Shown here: one piece after another, positions 27,352 through 34,879 of the stretch | Layout of the letters: each line of letters begins with the position of its first letter | Numbering within the stretch: position 1 is the first letter of the stretch | From: an uncultured Rikenella sp. | GTDB lineage: Bacteria > Bacteroidota > Bacteroidia > Bacteroidales > Rikenellaceae | DNA: 34,879 nt | Direction: 5' to 3' | NCBI RefSeq assembly: GCF_947628055.1 | Contig: NZ_CANQYJ010000012.1 | Coordinates: forward strand, 1-34,879 | Made by a program: the position numbers and the translations under genes | The notes under the pieces: generated by a model | The model's input: only the letters and a program-made list of their open reading frames with translations | The model's database searches: none | Told to the model about the DNA's origin: nothing

Positions 27352-28419
27352 ATGGACTTCCCTGCACTGATTCGATGGTACCTCGACAGCCACCGCCCCC
27401 TGCCGTGGCGCGAAACGCGCGACCCGTACCGCATCTGGCTTTCGGAGGTGATTCTCCAGCAAACCCGCGTGGCGCAGGGGCGGGACTATTACGACCGTTT
27501 CGTGGCCCGCTTCCCCACCGTCGCCGACCTCGCTTCCGCTCCGGAAGACGAGGTGTTGAAGTTGTGGCAGGGGTTAGGCTACTACAGCCGCGCCCGCAAC
27601 TTGCATTCGGCGGCGCAGCAGGTTGCAGCTCTGCACGGCGGCGTATTCCCGACGGAATACGCCGCTGTCCGGGCTTTGAAAGGGATCGGCGACTATACGG
27701 CGGCAGCCGTCGTTTCATTCTCGGCGGATGTTCCGTATGCTGTGGTGGATGGAAATGTGTACCGCGTACTCAGCCGTCTGTTCGACTTGGCTGCACCGAT
27801 TGACACGGCAGCCGGCAAAAGAGAATTCGCTTCGTTAGCGAAAGGACTGCTGGACGACTATCTCTTGGTGCCGGGTCATCGGGGCGCCGGGCTTTACAAT
27901 CAGGCGATCATGGAGTTGGGGGCGCTGGTCTGCACGCCGAAGTCGCCCAAGTGCGGGGAGTGTCCGGTGGCGGGGAACTGCCTCGCCCGGAAATACGGAA
28001 CCATCGGCGGGCGGCCGGTCAAACAAGGCCGAACAAAACAGACTCCGCGCTGGTTCCACTATCTCCATATCACGGACGAACGTGGGCGAACGGTAATCTG
28101 CCGCCGGGAAGGGAGAGATATTTGGCAAGGGTTGTATGAGTTCCCGCTGATCGAGACGGGTTCCGAAACCGAGTTCGGTGCTCTGCCGCTGCCTTCTTTC
28201 CTCTCAATATATACTTTAGTCGGATCGGTGCGGATGCCGAAGCATGTGCTTTCGCATCGGATTATCCACGCTGTGTTCCACCGGATTGCGGTTCCGGATC
28301 TGTCGGCGCTGGCCTTGCCGGCAGAGTGGCTGGTCGTTCCGTCCGAAAGGCTGGGCGATTATGCTGTGGCGCGGCTGACTGAGCTTTATCTGACAACCGA
28401 AAATAAAAACTTACAATAA
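27352..28419 (+). CDS. mutY: A/G-specific adenine glycosylase
   Basis: LPWRETRDPYRIWLSEVILQQTRVAQ, GLGYYSRARNLH, KGIGDYTAAAVVSF, VDGNVYRVLSRLF, C-X6-C-X2-C-X5-C cluster (CTPKSPKCGECPVAGNC). Confidence 0.95.
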   Translation: MDFPALIRWYLDSHRPLPWRETRDPYRIWLSEVILQQTRVAQGRDYYDRFVARFPTVADLASAPEDEVLKLWQGLGYYSRARNLHSAAQQVAALHGGVFPTEYAAVRALKGIGDYTAAAVVSFSADVPYAVVDGNVYRVLSRLFDLAAPIDTAAGKREFASLAKGLLDDYLLVPGHRGAGLYNQAIMELGALVCTPKSPKCGECPVAGNCLARKYGTIGGRPVKQGRTKQTPRWFHYLHITDERGRTVICRREGRDIWQGLYEFPLIETGSETEFGALPLPSFLSIYTLVGSVRMPKHVLSHRIIHAVFHRIAVPDLSALALPAEWLVVPSERLGDYAVARLTELYLTTENKNLQ

Positions 28420-28466
28420 AACGGCAATCGCCTCTCCCGGCCCAAAGAGAGAAAACACAAAGACAA

Positions 28467-28502
28467 AAGCTGTCGGCAAACCGACATTCGCCGACAGAGC
28501 TT
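28467..28502. terminator. hairpin between convergent mutY and nitroreductase genes
   Basis: aagctgtcggc..gccgacagagctt stem. Confidence 0.5.
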
Positions 28503-28556
28503 GCGAAAAATTCTTGAGTTCTCTCTTTCAGGCAGACCAGCGTCCAAGCGGGAAAC

Positions 28557-29420
28557 TTACAGCCACGTCGCTTCTGCCGGTTTCTTGTCGATATAGTTCG
28601 GGAATCGGAATGCCGGTATTCCCAGCGCCATCCCCGCCTGGATTTTCCCTTCGATACCCAGCAACTCCTTGAATCGGTTCCGGTGATCCTGCTCGATCGC
28701 CGAGCAGATGAAACCCGTATAGAACTGACTGATACCCAGACTTTCCGCCATCAGCGAACCATTTTCATAAGCCAGATTGGCATCGGCGTGCCCGAAGCGG
28801 GAAGCGGAGGGCGTGTGGATAAAAAGTACGGCTGTCGCACCGCGCAGAATCAGGTCATTCCCTTTGGCCTGTTCGTCGATCAGGCGCCGGAAGACAGGCA
28901 GATAATGGTAAACCCCCGGCAGCATCCGCCGCAAGAGCGGTTTGAGCAAAGGATTTTCCAATTTGCGAAGCACGCCGCCGAAAATGTCGAGAGTAATAAG
29001 AGTGATCTGTCGCAGCTTTTCCGGATCGGTCACCACCGTGAACGAGACCTGCTGCATATTGCTGGCCGTCGGAGCCCGGTGGGCCGCCTCTACGATCTGT
29101 TCCAGCTTTTCGCGGGGCACCGGCTCGCGGGCGAAAGCCCGGTTCGACCGGCGCGCCTTGATGAGTAGCATCACCTGTTCTGGCGCAGGCATGGCATTCC
29201 GGTCGACAGAATGCACTGTCGTCTCCGGAAACGCCGAATGGATGACCGAAGCGGTAGGACAGGCAGCCACGCAATGGCCGCAGGCGATACAGGTCTGGAT
29301 ATTCCGTGTCCCGACCGCTTCGCGCGGGCCGGCCTGCGTGAATATCTGCGAAGGGCAGACGGCTGCGCAGTGTCCGCAGCGGATACAAGTGGTTTCGTCG
29401 ATGTTCAGCGTGATGTCCAT
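28557..29420 (-). CDS. nitroreductase family protein with N-terminal 2x[4Fe-4S] ferredoxin domain
   Basis: CIRCGHCAAVCPSQIF, CIACGHCVAACPTASV. Nitroreductase core IKARRSNRAFAREPVPREKLEQIVEAAHRAPTASNMQ. Start at MDITLNI. Confidence 0.9.
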   Translation of the reverse strand: MDITLNIDETTCIRCGHCAAVCPSQIFTQAGPREAVGTRNIQTCIACGHCVAACPTASVIHSAFPETTVHSVDRNAMPAPEQVMLLIKARRSNRAFAREPVPREKLEQIVEAAHRAPTASNMQQVSFTVVTDPEKLRQITLITLDIFGGVLRKLENPLLKPLLRRMLPGVYHYLPVFRRLIDEQAKGNDLILRGATAVLFIHTPSASRFGHADANLAYENGSLMAESLGISQFYTGFICSAIEQDHRNRFKELLGIEGKIQAGMALGIPAFRFPNYIDKKPAEATWL

Positions 29421-29611
29421 TGCAAAAGAGTTTATCGAACCGGATAAAGATAATGAAAAACAAAACGTATTCCGCCGAAAGGTTTGATTATGGATGCCGT
29501 ACTGTTCAGGAGAAGGCGGAATCGTCGGTCTTCCGGAAGAGGCTGTTCCGAACCGGAGAACCGGAACGAAAAAAGCCTTGGTTCCGATCGAGGATCCAAG
29601 GCTTTTACAAG

Positions 29612-29684
29612 GTGGTGCCACCGGGAATCGAACCAGGGACACAAGGATTTTCAGTCCTTTGCTCTACCAACTGAGCTATGGTAG
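29612..29684 (-). tRNA. tRNA-Phe-like locus (anticodon GAA), acceptor stem disrupted, possible pseudo-tRNA
   Basis: Reverse complement ACTACCATAGCTCAGTTGGTAGAGCAAAGGACTGAAAATCCTTGTGTCCCTGGTTCGATTCCCGGTGGCACCA. D and anticodon arms are intact. The acceptor arm has 3 non-WC pairs of 7, and the T stem has one T-C mismatch. Confidence 0.75.
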
Positions 29685-29759
29685 TTTCGTTGTAAAAAAC
29701 GCTGTTATACAACGATTTACACACAGCTCATTCGCCACTTGTTTCTCTCTTTTCGTTCG

Positions 29760-29779
29760 GTTTAAACGCTGGTTTAAAC
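29760..29779. repeat. GTTTAAAC-gctg-GTTTAAAC duplicated palindrome
   Basis: Two 8-bp palindromes as direct and inverted repeats, just beyond the tRNA-Phe boundary. Confidence 0.6.
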
Positions 29780-30077
29780 AAATTGTAAGGTTAATGAATG
29801 AAGTGAATTATCTGAAAATTTTACAGATACAAACTAAAACGGCAAAAAACGTGCGACACAATTTTCCCCAATTCTCTCCTTATTTGGAATATTGCGTTGC
29901 TTTGTTGCTTATTAAAACAGCAAGGACAAACTTTTTCAAACGGTCTATTTAAAGCCCCCTTGTAAAAGTCTGTCCTCGCTGTCGGAAAGAATCGTTATAT
30001 AAAAGCATTGGTCTTAGGCGCAGGTGACGCAATCTCCGGAAAAGTCATTTATAATACCTTCGGGAAAATATGTCACA

Positions 30078-30117
30078 GAAAAAAGAGACCCCGCTCTGCC
30101 TCGGAAACGGAGCGGGG
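30078..30117 (-). terminator. Rho-independent terminator
   Basis: Minus strand CCCCGCTC..GAGCGGGG stem followed by TCTCTTTTTTC, downstream of the 30129-30584 ORF. Confidence 0.8.
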
Positions 30118-30128
30118 TGAAATAGAAA

Positions 30129-30584
30129 CTAAGCAATACAACAGTGAATTAGCAACCGTCGAATCCTGGTTTTGAAAGTGAGGATGAAGTCTATTTTTTG
30201 TTTTGGTGTTAATTCCGCCTGTTCCAACGCAATTATCAGCGTATTTAAGTCGGTATTGCGAGGTGCACTCAGACAATGACAAGCCCAACAAGAATCATCT
30301 ATGGGGATGTTGTAATCATCCGCGATTCTGTTTGCAGTATCCACGATAGATTCATGGCCTATTCCCGGAATTTTCAGGTTTTCCAGTTTTTCGTATAGAT
30401 CATTGAAGTCTTTGGTTTTGGATAATTGATTTTTATGGCTTTTTATGATTTGCTCCCACTGTTCTCGTACATGCTTGCGTACCCGGCTAAGAGGAGAGCG
30501 CAGTGTTTGGAACAAGCAAATCGTTCTGTGCTTACTGAGCTTATCGTACTCTTCGATTAATTCAAGCCATTGATTGTTCATCAT
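30129..30584 (-). CDS. hypothetical protein
   Basis: Intact 151-aa ORF with a downstream terminator. LKIPGIGHESIVDTANRIADDYNIPI is weakly HhH-like. Confidence 0.6.
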   Translation of the reverse strand: MMNNQWLELIEEYDKLSKHRTICLFQTLRSPLSRVRKHVREQWEQIIKSHKNQLSKTKDFNDLYEKLENLKIPGIGHESIVDTANRIADDYNIPIDDSCWACHCLSAPRNTDLNTLIIALEQAELTPKQKIDFILTFKTRIRRLLIHCCIA

Positions 30585-30608
30585 TGTTGTCGCTTTTACG
30601 GATTTATA

Positions 30609-30905
30609 TCAGTCGTTAATGAAGCGTTTGATTTGGGTAGTTTCTATATGTTTAATTTCTCCAGTTGCTTCTATCTCGATAATTGCCTTTGTAAGAGGAC
30701 AATACGCATCTTTGCATATTCGATAAGAATCTGCATATCGGTGAAATAGACCTACATCAGTTTTATCATCTTCATTTCCTCCATCCATAAAACCTGCATC
30801 TGGATTATAATTCTCTGATACAAAATACTCTACTTTTCTTAATTTTTCTCGTGCCGGTTTGTCTTTTCTTCTGTTATGCCCTACTGCTTTTCTTCGTTTC
30901 TTCAT
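30609..30905 (-). CDS. hypothetical small basic protein
   Basis: MKKRRKAVGHNRRKDKPAREKLRKVEYFVSENYNPDAGFMDGG. Immediately upstream of and co-oriented with the 30129-30584 ORF. Confidence 0.5.
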   Translation of the reverse strand: MKKRRKAVGHNRRKDKPAREKLRKVEYFVSENYNPDAGFMDGGNEDDKTDVGLFHRYADSYRICKDAYCPLTKAIIEIEATGEIKHIETTQIKRFIND

Positions 30906-31003
30906 ACCGTTTTGTTTTTTACCAGCTATGCGTTGCAACACATTGCTGGATATGGTTTAACGATTTTGTTTGTTCTTGTTTCTGGTTGAGGAAGAATCTC
31001 GGT

Positions 31004-33220
31004 TTATTCATCCAGCCCTGTGATATTAGCGAATTGGCTCCATCCATCGGCAGCCTTATAGGCCGTCACCGACGACGATGGGACTTTTAAAATGCAAAAA
31101 AAACTTTTTTTACCAATATCCGTCAATGCCCCGGTACCAATCCGGGGAGGAATCGAGGTGCCGATCTTGAACAATTGCACGCTTGAATTACCCCAAAAGG
31201 CATAATCCTCGATAGAAGTTACTTGTGTACAATTCGACATATCCACTGTCGTCAAATATAGCCCAGCAAAGGCTCCATAATAGTAAGAGAAGTACTGTCC
31301 TCCTCCAATCGTGTTGAGTTGAGACCCTGGTTCAAAGGTTACTGTTGCCAAGTTAGAACAGCCTTGGAATGCAGCACTTTCAATCATCTCCACACTGGCT
31401 GGAATCTCGATAGAGGTTAACGAGGAACAATCCGAAAAGGCACCATAATAAAATTGACCATCATATCCACTTGCACCATAACCTCCTGCAATCGTTTTCA
31501 ATCGAGACCCTGGTTCAAAAGTTACCGTTGCTAATTTAGAACAGTCTTTGAATGCACATATTTGAATCGTCTCCACACTGGCCGGAATTTCAATAGAGGT
31601 TAACGAGGAACAGTCCGAAAAGGCACCATGATAGATATTAGAATAGGTAGCATCAAGTGCACCCCCGATTAGTTTCAACTGAGACCCCGGTTCAAAAGTT
31701 ACCGTTGCTAATTTAGAACAGCCTTTGAATGCCGAGGCTTGTATCGTTTCCACACTAGCTGGAATTTCTACAGTAGTCAATGCGGTATAAGCAAGCAATC
31801 CTTCACTAATAATGGTCAAGGTTTTAGGAAGAATCAATTTTTGCACATTTTTAGAATAAAAAGCTTTTGCCGGCAACTCCGTAATATTTACTTCGGAAAT
31901 ATCGAGGTCAGTCAAAGCAGGCATCGAATAGTAGATAAACAGGAAATCGGCATCGTTCAATATCCCCGTAATTTTCAACGACTTGATGCGGGCATAGTCA
32001 TAGCCTGACAATACGTTCTCCAGTTCGCCTTTCGTCTCGACATGTACTTCCGTGCAGGTACCCAACTGCTGAATCATAATCGTTTGCAGGGTGTTTTTCT
32101 GCTCGTCTTTCAAAAAGACTGTTGCAAAACGTTGAGTCCCCTCGTTGGCAGCAACCTGAAAGGAGAGCGTCTTCTCTTGCAAAGCACGGGTCGCAGGAGC
32201 CAACGATAACCACGACTGAGCATCGGCAGAAATCTCGACCGTATAATCCATATTCGTCATTAATTTAATGGCTACGGTTCCTCCTTCAGAGGGAGTATCG
32301 ATCGCATTATCAGCCAGAACAACCTGACCCTGCATGCAATTCAAGGTAGCCATAAGAGTTCGATACTCTCCGTCATTGACGAATACAAGGATTTCACTTT
32401 CGACAATCGGGTTGGGAGCCGTTACGGTAATCGTCCCCTCGGCAGTCGAGGTCGGATTAACGATCGCTTTCCAGCCGTCTTGTGCAATCGCTTTGACAAC
32501 CGTATTTTCCGTACTTCCTGTGATCGTGTAAGAAATCGTTTTGCTCTCGCCTCCGTTCAAAATAGCGGCATCGGTCGTATTGAAAACAATGGCAAACTTC
32601 GCGCCCTCGCTTTTCGGTACCGTAAGAACGGTTCCGCTGGTCAACGTAAAATAGGCATTGTCTTTGTCTTCCGTTACACTTTTGAAGATGCTGTTACCAT
32701 CTTTACCATCTTCACCCACGGCCTTGCCGAGTTGTGTCCAAGTACTGCCGTTATTATAGGATATATACCAGTACCCATTCTCGATTTTCAGTTGAGGCGT
32801 AATGCCATCTTTACCACTCGTGCTGTCTTCTCCGTTTGTCCCATCCGTACCTTGTGCTTTCACTTTCTTACCTGCATCATCGGTCAGCCAACTGCCGTTC
32901 ACCGTCCAATAATAGAACCCGTCTTTATCTTGTTTCACGCCAATCTCAGGTGCATCGCCGCTATTCATCCCGTTCCGGATCGTTGCACTCTTACCGTCCG
33001 AGAAATGGATCGTGTACCCGTTCGTATTTTCTTCTACTTGGGTGATCGTAACTTGCGATTGTAGAGCCGTTACGATGGTTTGCAAGGCGGAAAGTTCTTC
33101 TTGCAACCTCGTTACCCGACCATTCACATCATTCAGTCCATTGCGTAACTCACTATCGTCATACTCGCTGCATCCGGACAGCAATGCGCTACCCATCAGC
33201 AAAAACAGTAGTTTTTTCAT
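31004..33220 (-). CDS. BspA-like leucine-rich-repeat surface lipoprotein with DUF4988-like N-terminus and BACON-like domains
   Basis: Lipobox MKKLLFLLMGSALLSGCSEYDDSELR. EIGVKQDKDGFYYWTVNGSWL..GKDGITPQLKIENGYWYISYNNGSTW. LRR_5-type repeats SLTSIEIPASVETIQxxAFKGCSKLATVTFEPGSQL. Confidence 0.92.
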   Translation of the reverse strand: MKKLLFLLMGSALLSGCSEYDDSELRNGLNDVNGRVTRLQEELSALQTIVTALQSQVTITQVEENTNGYTIHFSDGKSATIRNGMNSGDAPEIGVKQDKDGFYYWTVNGSWLTDDAGKKVKAQGTDGTNGEDSTSGKDGITPQLKIENGYWYISYNNGSTWTQLGKAVGEDGKDGNSIFKSVTEDKDNAYFTLTSGTVLTVPKSEGAKFAIVFNTTDAAILNGGESKTISYTITGSTENTVVKAIAQDGWKAIVNPTSTAEGTITVTAPNPIVESEILVFVNDGEYRTLMATLNCMQGQVVLADNAIDTPSEGGTVAIKLMTNMDYTVEISADAQSWLSLAPATRALQEKTLSFQVAANEGTQRFATVFLKDEQKNTLQTIMIQQLGTCTEVHVETKGELENVLSGYDYARIKSLKITGILNDADFLFIYYSMPALTDLDISEVNITELPAKAFYSKNVQKLILPKTLTIISEGLLAYTALTTVEIPASVETIQASAFKGCSKLATVTFEPGSQLKLIGGALDATYSNIYHGAFSDCSSLTSIEIPASVETIQICAFKDCSKLATVTFEPGSRLKTIAGGYGASGYDGQFYYGAFSDCSSLTSIEIPASVEMIESAAFQGCSNLATVTFEPGSQLNTIGGGQYFSYYYGAFAGLYLTTVDMSNCTQVTSIEDYAFWGNSSVQLFKIGTSIPPRIGTGALTDIGKKSFFCILKVPSSSVTAYKAADGWSQFANITGLDE
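31300..31775 (-). repeat. intragenic tandem repeats encoding LRR units
   Basis: Three near-identical blocks (gagaccctggttcaaaagttaccgttgctaatttagaacagcctttgaatgc..ccacactggctggaatttc..) within the BspA-like gene. Confidence 0.85.
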
Positions 33221-33222
33221 GA

Positions 33223-33567
33223 TTAGTAGGCTCCTGTGTTAACTGTTACTTTAGTTATTCTTGCGGTAAACTGGTTTGTTTGGGAATCGTAGTGTCTGAC
33301 TTTAAAAGAGACAGTTATCACGTAATTTTGTTCTATTTTAATATTCCCGTCTATGTCTGTCTCAAGCCTGCAAGAACCGTGATAGTCTCCACCAGTACAT
33401 CGTTCTAACGTACTGTCATCCACATCTTCGGGTTGTAAGTTCTTGGAATTAAACTCAACGTTTGAGATTTTTAAAACATTTAACTTTTTACCTTTTTCGT
33501 AAAAAGAATCACAGTCTTTTAACGCCTGTTCTACTGCCTGCTGTAGGGCTTTTTCTTTTTGTGTCAT
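33223..33567 (-). CDS. hypothetical protein
   Basis: MTQKEKALQQAVEQALKDCDSFYEKGKKLNVLKISNVEFNSKNL.. ORF abutting the BspA-like gene. Confidence 0.6.
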   Translation of the reverse strand: MTQKEKALQQAVEQALKDCDSFYEKGKKLNVLKISNVEFNSKNLQPEDVDDSTLERCTGGDYHGSCRLETDIDGNIKIEQNYVITVSFKVRHYDSQTNQFTARITKVTVNTGAY

Positions 33568-33607
33568 TGGAATAAAACACCGTATCGACTCCTCTGCGGT
33601 GGATAGG

Positions 33608-33857
33608 TAGAAAAAAGAAAGTGTGGAGTCGTTAGTTTATCGAATCGGAGGCTCTGGAATGCCCTTGCATCAAATAAACAATACCCCACACCTGTATATA
33701 GCACACGTCTCAGAACGAGAGGTACCTATACAAGTGATGAGTGTCAATTGCTTATCCCTGATGCTTTGAAATTTTCCAGATTTCCGATTCAGGATAAAAG
33801 CTAAACACTTTCATCGAAATATGTCTGCCGGGGTCTCCGAAAAGGCTCCCGACAGGG
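33608..33857 (-). ncRNA. candidate structured small RNA or transcribed leader with multi-hairpin architecture and terminal U tract
   Basis: Minus-strand TATCTTTG box at 33858-33865. Stems CUGUCGGG/CCCGGCAG, GAUG-AGUGU-GCUU-AUCC/GGAUAAGC-ACACU-CAUC, ACUUGUAUAG/CUAUAUACAGGU, GUGUGG..GUUUAU/AUAAAC..CCACAC. Then UUUCUUUUUUC. Confidence 0.5.
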
Positions 33858-33865
33858 GCAAAGAT
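33858..33865 (-). promoter_or_regulatory. -7 box TATCTTTG for the candidate ncRNA/leader
   Basis: caaagata on the + strand. Confidence 0.45.
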
Positions 33866-33985
33866 AGAAAATGTTTTGCTGCGAAACACTCCTCTGGGGT
33901 ATTGCACCGGCAAATTTCGGCGAAACTTTCCAAAAATTCGCTATTGACTCCAAACTATGTTAGTCGTAATGTTGGGCGTGTCGGC

Positions 33986-34267
33986 TTATTCCATCCCGCC
34001 GCAGATTTCAGCCATCACACCGTCCATGTAAACGGCTTGTCCACTCGTGGTGCGCCCCCACCAACAGCATCCGTAATCGTCGATGATTACTTCACCCTGT
34101 CCTCGGAGCTTATCAGTCAACCAGTCGCTCACCAACCACCATTCCAACACCTCGCAACCGGTGTCGTAAAGCGATTCGCAATCCAGCTTTCCGCACTGGA
34201 TCAACTCCTCCACCACGGTGGACTGAGGATACAGTACATGATTCTCAACCAAGGTTCGTCTATCCAT
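33986..34267 (-). CDS. hypothetical accessory-element protein
   Basis: MDRRTLVENHVLYPQSTVVEELIQCGKLDCESLYDTGCEVLEWWLVSDWLTDKLRGQGEVIIDDYGCCWWGR. Intact ORF in an AT-rich accessory region. Confidence 0.6.
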   Translation of the reverse strand: MDRRTLVENHVLYPQSTVVEELIQCGKLDCESLYDTGCEVLEWWLVSDWLTDKLRGQGEVIIDDYGCCWWGRTTSGQAVYMDGVMAEICGGME

Positions 34268-34510
34268 AAGGCTTGTTATTATAGGTTTACGAACATTGTG
34301 GCTGTCTTAATGGCTATCGTGCGAATAAATAAGAGATAGGTATCCCGGAAAGATTTCTCCAAGAAAAAAGGAGGGAGGGGTTATAAACAGAGTAGCCTGA
34401 AACGCACAATACAGGAGCAACACAAAAAATGCCTGACAGAAAATAGGATTCTGTAAAGCTCTTTTCTTTAGAAAAAATCATTTCCCGCTCAAAAAATCCG
34501 GCGACAATAA

Positions 34511-34580
34511 CAGAACTTTTTTTGATTCAGAACAGAGCTTTATATAGAACTCGGCTATTTCCCCCTCAAAAAAAGTTCTG
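34511..34580. repeat. 15-bp perfect inverted repeat CAGAACTTTTTTTGA ... TCAAAAAAAGTTCTG
   Basis: Arms at 34511-34525 and 34566-34580, 40-nt spacer. Confidence 0.75.
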
Positions 34581-34662
34581 CTGTTTGTACCTGCTTCTCT
34601 TTAAATGGCACGGTGTAATTAAAAACGCAACCTTACACTGTGAGGTTTCAGTCTCTCCGGAT

Positions 34663-34719
34663 GAGTGACGTAATTTGCATGGGGTATATAAGAGGAATTT
34701 TCGACTAATTATGTCACTC
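34663..34719. repeat. inverted repeat GAGTGACGTAAT ... ATTATGTCACTC
   Basis: Arms at 34663-34674 and 34708-34719, one mismatch. Confidence 0.65.
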
Positions 34720-34879
34720 GCCAAGTCAATACTTTTTATTTTTCAATTTCCATTCCCGTTGTTTGCCGGTTCTGGTCTCTGAAGCTTCGAAATAATAGGT
34801 GATACCTGTTGGTTGAATTAAATTAGTGCATATTTTATCTGTCCAATGGGACGATGATTAACGAAATTGACATATTGCA

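Noticed and set aside
29494-29952. Integrase remnant beside tRNA-Phe
   Set aside because: The translation overlaps the tRNA and shows no tyrosine recombinase motifs. It cannot be supported.

Overview
This window reads as a GC-rich Bacteroidales chromosome, probably Alistipes/Rikenellaceae-like. The assignment rests on gene content, TAnnTTTG-type promoter boxes and the MurF-Alr fusion, and no search was run. About 29.7 kb is ordinary core gene content: a BamA/TamA-like outer membrane protein, SIR2 deacylase, bioB, a DUF4290 protein, an NtrC-type regulator, a TPR protein, ribH, a flippase, murF-alr, recF, a comB/DUF2007/bioF-bioG-bioC-bioD cluster, an EFR1-like ferredoxin, mqnB, ybaK, mutY, a ferredoxin-nitroreductase and two tRNA loci. 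From about 29.69 kb to the end the sequence becomes AT-rich and accessory-like, with a BspA-type LRR lipoprotein and small orphan ORFs. The strongest unexplained signal is a family of 380-460 bp non-coding, terminal-inverted-repeat elements rich in hairpins, with three copies: C 9909-10324, A 17620-17998 and B 22563-23020. They look like mosaics of swappable, invertible and insertable hairpin modules. Two copies (A and B) lie in opposite orientation and bracket the biotin gene cluster. Other signals are a candidate three-hairpin small RNA with its own promoter-like box and U-tract at about 33.6-33.86 kb (minus strand), and a tRNA-Phe-like locus with a disrupted acceptor stem exactly at the core/AT-rich junction.
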